A DNA stretch of 64,000 bases. Source: Streptomyces sp. Je 1-369. Its GTDB lineage: Bacteria; Actinomycetota; Actinomycetes; Streptomycetales; Streptomycetaceae. The translations under genes and the position numbers were made by a program. Position 1 is the stretch's first letter, and each line of letters begins with the position of its first letter. The stretch covers positions 7,366,515-7,430,514 of the forward strand of contig NZ_CP101750.1 of the NCBI RefSeq assembly GCF_026810505.1. Direction: 5' to 3'. This document shows, one piece after another, positions 42,375-49,282 of the stretch. Under the pieces are notes generated by a model that saw nothing but the letters and a program-made list of their open reading frames with translations, made no database searches and was not told where the DNA came from.

Positions 42375-43306
42375 CCCTTCACCGCGCCGGTGAGCATGCC
42401 CTGCTTGAAGTGCCGCTGCACGAAAGGCGCGAGGACGGCCACCGGGATGAGCGCGAGGACCATCACGGCCATCTGGACGGCGAGCGGCGACAGGTGGCCC
42501 GTGGTGATCGCCTGGCTGAGGCCGGTCGGCTTCTGCTGCTTCAGGACCAGCTGCTGCATGACGTTCTGCAGCGGCAGCATCTCCGGGTCGCTGAGGTAGA
42601 TCGAGGCGTTGAACCAGGCGCTCCAGTAGCCCACCGCGTAGAAGAGGGTGATCACGGCGAGCACCGCGCGCGAGAGCGGCATCACGATCCGCCACAGGAT
42701 GCGCAGGTCCCCGGCCCCGTCGATGCGGGCACTCTCGACCAGCTCCTGCGCCGTCCCCATGAAGAACGCCCGCAGGACGAGGATGTTGAAGACGTTCACG
42801 GCGCTCGGCAGGATCAGGGCGAGATACGTGTCGGTCAGGCCGATGCCCTGCACCACCAGGTACGTGGGGATCAGTCCGGCGCCGAAGAACATCGTGGCGA
42901 CGATGACCAGCAGGATCGGGCGGTGCAGCACGGACCCGGGCCGCGACAGGCCGTACGCGCACAGCACCGACACGACCATGCTGAACAGCGTCCCGAAGAC
43001 CGTGACGCCCACGCTGACCAGCGCGGCCCGTGACACCTGACCGCCGCTGAGCAGCTCCTGGTAGTGGAGGAACGTGACACCGCGGGGGACCACCACGAGA
43101 CCGCCCGCATCGGTGATCGTCCGCACCGAGGAGAGGCTGGTGACGACGACCACCCATACCGGGAAGAGCACGGCCAGACAGACCAGCGTCAGCGTCACGC
43201 CCTTGGCGGCGAGCCCCGCCCTGGTCGGCGGCTCCTCCCACACCGGGCGCAGACCGGACCGGCTGCCTGGCTTGATGCCGAAGTTCAGCACGTTCAGGGC
43301 ACTCAC
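42371..43306 (-). CDS. Carbohydrate ABC permease (CUT1, LplC/MalG-like)
   Basis: This is a 311-residue permease with six spans. Its EAA-type loop is ESARIDGAGDLRILWRIVMP, and the C-terminus FVQRHFKQGMLTGAVKG is typical of the LplC subgroup that pairs with large binding lipoproteins. The GTG start overlaps the stop of the other permease (GTGA), and its own stop overlaps the GH42 ATG. It imports an oligosaccharide, probably xyloglucan derived. There is no dedicated ATPase. Confidence 0.92.
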   Translation of the reverse strand: MSALNVLNFGIKPGSRSGLRPVWEEPPTRAGLAAKGVTLTLVCLAVLFPVWVVVVTSLSSVRTITDAGGLVVVPRGVTFLHYQELLSGGQVSRAALVSVGVTVFGTLFSMVVSVLCAYGLSRPGSVLHRPILLVIVATMFFGAGLIPTYLVVQGIGLTDTYLALILPSAVNVFNILVLRAFFMGTAQELVESARIDGAGDLRILWRIVMPLSRAVLAVITLFYAVGYWSAWFNASIYLSDPEMLPLQNVMQQLVLKQQKPTGLSQAITTGHLSPLAVQMAVMVLALIPVAVLAPFVQRHFKQGMLTGAVKG

Positions 43307-44337
43307 CGCTTGTACACCCCCTGCTCGCCCATCAGGTGGGCGGCCTTGTTGGCGCCGAGCACGAGCAGGAGGCCGAAGACACCCTTCACGATGCCGATCG
43401 CCGCGCCGTAGCCGAAGTTGCCGTTGTCCAGGCCGGTGTTCCACACGTACGTGTCGAGCACCTCGGAGGCGGCCGCCCCCACCGCTGCCCGCTGGAGGAG
43501 GATCTGCTCGAAGCCGACCGTGAGCGCGTTGCCCACCTGGAGGACGAGGAGCAGGGCCACGACCGGTCGCAGCGCGGGAAGTTGGATGTGCCACATGCGG
43601 CGCCGGCGGTTCGCGCCGTCCATCGCAGCGGCCTCGTACAGGTCGGGGCTGACGGCGGCGAGCGCGGCGAGGAAGACGATGACGCCCCAGCCCGCGTCCT
43701 TCCAGATCATCTCGAAGGTGAGCAGGAACTTGAACAGGCCCGGGTCGGTCATCAGATCGAAGCCCTCGTGCCCGCGCTCCCGCAGCACCTGCGCGACCAG
43801 GCCCGCCCCGCCGAACATCTGCTGAAAGACGGTGATGACGAGCACCCAGGAGAAGAAGTGCGGCAGGTACAGGATCGCCTGCGCCACGGCCCGCACGCGC
43901 GGCCGCACGAAGCTGTTCACGAACAGCGCGAGCGCGATCGGCACCGGGAAGAACAGGGCCAGCTGGATCGCGAAGATCGCCAGGGTGTTCCTGACCGCCT
44001 GCCAGAACAGCCGGTCGTCCAGCATGTGCCGGAAGTGCTCGAAGCCGATCCACGGGCTCTGCGACATCGCCCGGAACGCGTTGTCCGCGATGTACGGGTC
44101 GTAGTCCTGGAAGGCGACGATGTTGCCGAACAGGGGAACGTAGTTGAAGACGAGGAGCAGGAGCAGCGCGGGCAGCACCATGAGGAGGAGCACGCGGTCG
44201 CGGCGCAGCCGGTGACGGAGCGGGACGCGTGCCGCGTCGGCCTTGCGCGGCGCCGGCGTGCGCGGCGGGGGTGGTGCCGGGGCCGCCGTGACGTCCGGGC
44301 GGGCGGGGTGCGTGTCCGTCGTGCCGTGCGCCGCCAT
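43303..44337 (-). CDS. Carbohydrate ABC permease (CUT1, LplB-like)
   Basis: This is a 344-residue inner-membrane permease. A Pro/Arg-rich cytoplasmic start precedes the first span (VLLLMVLPALLLLLVFNYVP). The sequence VAFQDYDPYIADNAFRAMSQ, then SPWIGFEHF, is characteristic of LplB-type subunits. The EAA loop is YEAAAMDGANRRRRMWHIQLP. ATG 44337 sits one base after the binding-protein stop; ATG 44352, overlapping that gene, is an alternative. Translation is probably coupled, as no clear ribosome site is seen. Confidence 0.9.
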   Translation of the reverse strand: MAAHGTTDTHPARPDVTAAPAPPPPRTPAPRKADAARVPLRHRLRRDRVLLLMVLPALLLLLVFNYVPLFGNIVAFQDYDPYIADNAFRAMSQSPWIGFEHFRHMLDDRLFWQAVRNTLAIFAIQLALFFPVPIALALFVNSFVRPRVRAVAQAILYLPHFFSWVLVITVFQQMFGGAGLVAQVLRERGHEGFDLMTDPGLFKFLLTFEMIWKDAGWGVIVFLAALAAVSPDLYEAAAMDGANRRRRMWHIQLPALRPVVALLLVLQVGNALTVGFEQILLQRAAVGAAASEVLDTYVWNTGLDNGNFGYGAAIGIVKGVFGLLLVLGANKAAHLMGEQGVYKR

Positions 44338-44338
44338 G

Positions 44339-46015
44339 TCAGGACGCCGCATCGCCGGACGTGTCGAGCAGCTTCTTGTACCAGTCGCGCAGCTTGTCGC
44401 CGCCGCCCGACCGCCAGTCCGCCACCGCGCGCCGCACGTCGGAGACCTTCTTGCGGCCCCGTACGACGTCCTTCTCCAGGTCCTCGAATTCGGCGTTCAG
44501 CTCGGTGTACCGGTTCGGCTCGATGATCATCATGCCGTGGAACAGCGGCTTCTTCGTATGCGCGCCCTGGCGCTGCTGCCACCCGACCATGCCCTTCGTG
44601 ACGTCGGGCAGATCGGCGTAGGCCACGAAGGGCGCGGGCGACGCGAGGTACTCGTACGTCGAGAAGACCTCGTTGTTGCCCTTGCCGTTCTTGGTGAGGA
44701 CACCGTCCTCGATGGTGTGGTGGACGCCTTCGACGCCGTACATGCGGAGGCGCTGTTCCTTCGAACCGTAGGGCGCGGCCGTGAAGTTGGCGAGGGCGAG
44801 GATGTCGCGGACCGTCTTCTCCTCGGCCTTCTCGCTGATGAACGTCCAGATGTCGGCGGGCGGGCGCGCGAACAGGGAGGGAGCTCCGCCGCCGGGGGCG
44901 AAGTAGTCGAACGCCTCCATGCGGAACTTCTTGTCGTCGACGCGCTGCACGGCCGCCTTGCCGTACCAGTCGGACAGGTCCTGGCAGTACATCCACACCT
45001 TGCCGGCCGCGCACAGGTCGCCGATGCTGCCGGTCTCGGCCTTCGCGTCGGGGTGCACGAAGCCCGCCGCGTAGAGCTTGCGCGACCACTCAAGGGCTTC
45101 GAGGTACTCGTCGGTCTCGTAGCGGTTGACGAGCTTGCCGCCGACGAGCTTCCAGTAGTACGGCTTCTCGGGCAGCACCCCGAAGATGTTCCAGGCCGCC
45201 CACGTCATGTCGCCGCACGCCCACACCCTGCTCCGCGGGGCGTTGAGTTCCTTGCACAGGTCGTAGAACTCCTGGGCGCTCGCAGGCGCTTCGAGTCCCT
45301 CCTTCTCGAAGAGGTCGGTGCGGTAGAAGGGGGCGATGTTGACGGTGGTGGCGGAGGGCATCGGCAGGCCGCGGAGCTTGCCGCCGAAGACGGAACGCTG
45401 CCAGGCGCCGGTCGGGATCGCCGCGAGGTTCGGGTACTCCTTGACCTTGTCGCCGCTCAGGTAGGGCCCGAGGTCGGCGAACTTGTGGGCGACGGCGCTC
45501 GGAATCTTGCCGGTCAGCTCCCAGCCGGGCACGACGACGGCGTCCGGTACGCGGCTCGACGCGAGGACGGCGCCCAGCTTCTGGCCGTACGTGTCGCCCT
45601 GCTGGTTCTGCCACGTGACGTGCACACCGGCGGCCTTGTCCATGGCCGTCCAGTACGGGTTGCCCCGCTTGGGGACGTTGCCCCAGATGGGGGCCATGAC
45701 GGTGAACCGGCCGCCCTTGCCGAGCCGCTCCGGCACCGACACCTTCAGCCGGTCCGCGGGCAGCGCCTTGGTGTAACCCGCCGCCGAACCGTTCCCGGCC
45801 GGGATGTCCGGCGTGCCGACGTCCGACGCGACGTACGCGGGCAGCAGGTCCTTGAGCTTCTTCCCGGTCGTGGTGCCCTCGTTGTGCGAACCGCTGCCTC
45901 CGCACGCCGTCAGCAGCGGGGCGCCGCCCGCCATGGCCAGCGCGGCGAGACCCGACGAGGCGAGGAAACCTCTGCGGCTCGGACCGGGCCTGGGGGAGAG
46001 GGAGTTCGGCGTCAT
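44339..46015 (-). CDS. Carbohydrate-binding lipoprotein of the xyloglucan-type ABC importer
   Basis: This is a 558-residue extracellular binding protein of the large LplA/family-1 subgroup. The start SRRGFLASSGLAALAMAGG is followed by the lipobox LLTAC, so it is a lipoprotein and the twin arginine suggests Tat export. The large size suits branched oligosaccharides. The ligand-domain segments TVMAPIWGNVPKRGNPYWTA and WNIFGVLPEKPYYWKLVGGK are visible. First gene of a five-gene operon, it has a ribosome site (GAAGGG) at about 10 bases and two overlapping palindromic operators just upstream. Confidence 0.92.
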   Translation of the reverse strand: MTPNSLSPRPGPSRRGFLASSGLAALAMAGGAPLLTACGGSGSHNEGTTTGKKLKDLLPAYVASDVGTPDIPAGNGSAAGYTKALPADRLKVSVPERLGKGGRFTVMAPIWGNVPKRGNPYWTAMDKAAGVHVTWQNQQGDTYGQKLGAVLASSRVPDAVVVPGWELTGKIPSAVAHKFADLGPYLSGDKVKEYPNLAAIPTGAWQRSVFGGKLRGLPMPSATTVNIAPFYRTDLFEKEGLEAPASAQEFYDLCKELNAPRSRVWACGDMTWAAWNIFGVLPEKPYYWKLVGGKLVNRYETDEYLEALEWSRKLYAAGFVHPDAKAETGSIGDLCAAGKVWMYCQDLSDWYGKAAVQRVDDKKFRMEAFDYFAPGGGAPSLFARPPADIWTFISEKAEEKTVRDILALANFTAAPYGSKEQRLRMYGVEGVHHTIEDGVLTKNGKGNNEVFSTYEYLASPAPFVAYADLPDVTKGMVGWQQRQGAHTKKPLFHGMMIIEPNRYTELNAEFEDLEKDVVRGRKKVSDVRRAVADWRSGGGDKLRDWYKKLLDTSGDAAS

Positions 46016-46291
46016 TGCGTCAACCCTTCGTGGGACGCGGATGGTCGAAGCAATTCGAAGCGCTTCGATGCCGAGCGAGAGTAAATGAAGGCACGGTCGG
46101 GGGACAAGGCTGCGGACGCGAATCGCTGTGCAGAGTGCGGGTGTTGCGGCCCCCGTCGGCCGACTGGTGGCCGCTGCTGCGTGGCGCCCCTCACCTTGAC
46201 ATGGACGCCATCGAAGCCCCAGCATCGAAGCGCTTCGAAGGTCGCTCCCGCACCTTCCGATGTGCCTGCCGCCCGCCGAGGGGACCCCCAC
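46016..46291. promoter_or_regulatory. Divergent control region of the two xyloglucan operons
   Basis: Minus promoter: TTGTCC (46107-46102) and TACTCT (46083-46078), 18 bases apart, followed by two palindromes overlapping by four bases and offset by 10 (TCGAAGCAATTCGA 46045-46058; TCGAAGCGCTTCGA 46055-46068). Plus promoter: TTGACA (46196-46201) and CAGCAT (46220-46225), followed directly by TCGAAGCGCTTCGA (46225-46238). Each operator sits at the expected transcription start, as needed for repression by the LacI protein. Confidence 0.8.
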
Positions 46292-49282
46292 GTGACCGAC
46301 AACCCGCCACCGTTCCGCGACCCCGGACTGCCGCCGGACGAGCGCGTGGACGACCTCCTCGCACGGCTCACGGCCGACGAACGCGTCGCGCTCCTGCACC
46401 AGTTCACGCCCGCCGTCGAGCGCCTCGGCGTCGCCGCGTTCCGCACCGGCCAGGAAGCCCTGCACGGCGTCGCCTGGATGGGGCCCGCGACCGTCTTCCC
46501 GCAGGCCGTCGGCCTCGGCGCGACCTGGAACGACGAACTCGTCCGGCGCATAGGAGAAGCCGTCGGCACCGAGGCGCGGGCGATGCGCACACGCGACGAC
46601 CGCGTCGGCCTCAACCTCTGGGCCCCCACCGTGAACCTCCTGCGCCACCCGCTCTGGGGCAGGAACGAGGAGGGGTACGCCGAGGACCCGCACCTCACCT
46701 CGGCCCTCGCCGTCGCCTACACGCGCGGCCTGCGCGGCGACCACCCCAGACGGTGGCGCACCGCCCCAGTGCTCAAGCACTGGCTGGCCCACAACAACGA
46801 GACGCACAGGGACACGTCGAACTCGTCCGTGCGGCCACGCGTCCTGCACGAGTACGACCTCCGCGCCTTCCGCGCCGCGGTCGAGGCGGGCTCGGTCGCG
46901 GGCGTGATGCCCGCCTACAACCTGGTCAACGGCCGCCCCAACCACGTATCGCCGTACCTGCGCGAGCAGTTGCGCCGCTGGACGGACGAGGAGCTGCTCG
47001 TCTGCTCCGACGCGGGCGCGCCCAGCAACCTCGTGGACTCCGAGGAGTACTTCGACACCCACGAGGAAGCCGTGGCGGCCGCCCTCGTCGCGGGCGTCGA
47101 CAGCTTCACGGACCACGGCACGGACACGAAGGTGGTGGTCGGCCGCCTCCAACGGGCTCTGGCAAGCGGCCTGTTGTCGATGCCGGACGTCGACGCGGCG
47201 GTGCGCCGGCAGCTGTCCGTGCGGCTGCGGCTCGGCGAGTTCGACCCGGACGGCGGCCCGTACGCGGACGCGTCCCCGGACGACATCGACACCCCCGCAC
47301 ACCAGGGACTCGCCCGCGAGGCCGCCGAGCAGGCCGTCGTGCTGCTCAAGAACGACGGCGGTCTGCTCCCGCTCGCCGAGGGCGCCCGCGTCGCGGTCGT
47401 CGGACTGCTCGCCGACGAGTGCAAGACCGACTGGTACAGCGGGACCCCGATCCGCCGCAGCAGCGTCCTCGACGGGCTCCGCGAGCGCTTCGGCGCCGAC
47501 CGCGTGACCTTCGCGGAGGGCGTGGACCGGGTGCGGCTGCGGTGCGGGGCGGCGGGGTGGGTGCGCGTCGTGCCGGGGACGGACGCGGGGGAGCGGGCCG
47601 ACGCGGGGGAGCGGGCGGACGCCGGGGAGCGGGCCGGGGGCGCGGTCGGTGCCCTCGATCCCGCGCTGCTCGCGGGCCGCACCGACCTGCCGCCGCTGAT
47701 GGTCTGCGAGGACCCGTCGGACGCCACGGAGTTCGCGCTCGCCGACTGGGGCGGCGGGGTGCTGACGCTGCGGGCCGCCGACGGCCGCTACCTCTCGGTC
47801 GCCGAGGACGGCTACGTGCGCGCGTCGGCCGACCGGCCGGGCGGCTGGGTCGTGCAGGAGACGTTCGGGCTTGTGGAGCACGGGGACGGGTACCTCATCG
47901 AGCACGCGGGAACGGGTGGGTACGTCTCTGTCGCCGCCGGTGCGGTGAAGGTTGCCGCGAGGGAGGAAATTCTTCTGGGAGGGGATTCCCTTCCGGAGGG
48001 CCGTGGGAGCGTCTTCACCGTCGAGGTCCTGGAGCGCGGTGAGGACGCCGTGGCCCGGGCCGCCGCGGACGCGGACGTCGTGGTCGTCGTCGCGGGGAAC
48101 GACCCGCACATCAACGGGCGCGAGACCCAGGACCGGACGACCCTCGCCCTGCCGCCGCACCAGGAGCGGCTCCGGCGGGCGGCCCACCTGGCCAACCCGC
48201 GCACCGTCCTCGCCCTGACCTCCTCCTACCCTTACGCGGTCGCCGAGGCCGACGCGGAACTGCCCGCCCTGCTGTGGACCGCGCACGGCGGACAGGCCGC
48301 GGGCACCGCACTCGCCCGGATCCTCGCCGGTGACGTCTCACCGGGCGGCCGCCTCCCGCAGACCTGGTACGCCGCCGACACCGACCTTCCCGACCTCCTG
48401 GACTACGACATCATCGGCTCACGCCAGACCTACCTGTACGGCGAGGACCGCCCGCTGTACCCGTTCGGGCACGGCCTGAGTTACTCCACCTTCGCGTACG
48501 GAGGTCTGGAGGCCACGCGCGACGGCGAGTTGATCCGCGTCGCCTTCACTGTCACCAACACGGGGGCCGTCGCCGCGGACGAGGTGGCCCAGCTCTACGT
48601 ACGGGCACCCCAGGACGCCGCGGCCGGTCTCGTCCTGCCGCACCGGCGCCTCGTCGCGCACCGCCGCACGCACCTCGCGGCGGGGGCGGCGCACCGTACG
48701 ACCTTCGAGCTGCCCGTGTCCGAGCTGGCGTTCTGGGACGTACGGCACGACCGCTGGGCCGTGGCGCCCGGCGCGTACGAGCTGCTGGTCGGGGCCTCCA
48801 GCGAGGACGTGCGGCTGACCGCGTCCGTGGAGGTCGACGGGCAGCCGATCGCCGCCAGGCCGGTGCGGAGGGAGGGCCTGGCGGCGAACGGCTACGACGC
48901 GCAGCAGGGCACCGAGATCGTCGACCGCACGAAGGTGGCGGGCGACGCGGTGCGGTCCCTGGACGGAGGCGTGGGTGAACTGCGGTTCCGCTCCTGCGAT
49001 TTCGGGTCGGGCGTGGGCGTCGTGTCCGTCGAGGTCGCGGGCGAAGGCGCCGTCGACCTCATCGCGGGCAGCACCGCCACGACCGTCACGGTCCCGGCGA
49101 CCGGCGGCGTGTACGAGTACGCGCACCACGGTGCCGTCTTCGCCGTGTCCGGCGTGCGTGACCTGCGCGTCCTCCTGCGCGGGGCCGTCCGGCTGGCCCG
49201 CATCACCTTCATGGCGGACGACGAGGGACAGGGCGACGAGGGGCAGGGCGACGACGGGCGGAGCGGGGGTGGCGCGGCATGA
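46292..49282 (+). CDS. GH3 beta-glucosidase with inserted fascin-like domain and C-terminal beta-sandwich
   Basis: This is a 996-residue cytoplasmic retaining glycosidase. The GH3 barrel (about 10-330) has TFAPAVNLLRHPLWGRNEEG-type family elements (here WAPTVNLLRHPLWGRNEEGY) and the nucleophile Asp240 in LLVCSDAG, where most relatives read SDW. The second GH3 domain is interrupted at about 460-575 by a beta-trefoil-like (fascin/ricin-like) stretch with TLRAADGRYLSVAEDGYVRA, where PA14 sits in other GH3 enzymes. A fibronectin-like domain (about 750-865) and a CBM6-like end follow. Three 18-base repeats encode ADAGER near 430. It has a GTG start with GAGGGG at 8 bases. Its likely job is removing glucose from debranched oligosaccharides. 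Confidence 0.9.
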   Translation: MTDNPPPFRDPGLPPDERVDDLLARLTADERVALLHQFTPAVERLGVAAFRTGQEALHGVAWMGPATVFPQAVGLGATWNDELVRRIGEAVGTEARAMRTRDDRVGLNLWAPTVNLLRHPLWGRNEEGYAEDPHLTSALAVAYTRGLRGDHPRRWRTAPVLKHWLAHNNETHRDTSNSSVRPRVLHEYDLRAFRAAVEAGSVAGVMPAYNLVNGRPNHVSPYLREQLRRWTDEELLVCSDAGAPSNLVDSEEYFDTHEEAVAAALVAGVDSFTDHGTDTKVVVGRLQRALASGLLSMPDVDAAVRRQLSVRLRLGEFDPDGGPYADASPDDIDTPAHQGLAREAAEQAVVLLKNDGGLLPLAEGARVAVVGLLADECKTDWYSGTPIRRSSVLDGLRERFGADRVTFAEGVDRVRLRCGAAGWVRVVPGTDAGERADAGERADAGERAGGAVGALDPALLAGRTDLPPLMVCEDPSDATEFALADWGGGVLTLRAADGRYLSVAEDGYVRASADRPGGWVVQETFGLVEHGDGYLIEHAGTGGYVSVAAGAVKVAAREEILLGGDSLPEGRGSVFTVEVLERGEDAVARAAADADVVVVVAGNDPHINGRETQDRTTLALPPHQERLRRAAHLANPRTVLALTSSYPYAVAEADAELPALLWTAHGGQAAGTALARILAGDVSPGGRLPQTWYAADTDLPDLLDYDIIGSRQTYLYGEDRPLYPFGHGLSYSTFAYGGLEATRDGELIRVAFTVTNTGAVAADEVAQLYVRAPQDAAAGLVLPHRRLVAHRRTHLAAGAAHRTTFELPVSELAFWDVRHDRWAVAPGAYELLVGASSEDVRLTASVEVDGQPIAARPVRREGLAANGYDAQQGTEIVDRTKVAGDAVRSLDGGVGELRFRSCDFGSGVGVVSVEVAGEGAVDLIAGSTATTVTVPATGGVYEYAHHGAVFAVSGVRDLRVLLRGAVRLARITFMADDEGQGDEGQGDDGRSGGGAA
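47582..47635 (+). repeat. Three 18-bp in-frame repeats in the GH3 gene
   Basis: The unit GACGCGGGGGAGCGGGCC repeats three times with minor changes and encodes Asp-Ala-Gly-Glu-Arg-Ala. It lies in a loop just before the fascin-like insertion. Confidence 0.85.

Noticed and set aside
46016..48286. Minus-strand frame extending far upstream of the binding-protein start
   Set aside because: It runs antisense through the GH3 gene. The lipoprotein signal and ribosome site fix the real start at 46015.
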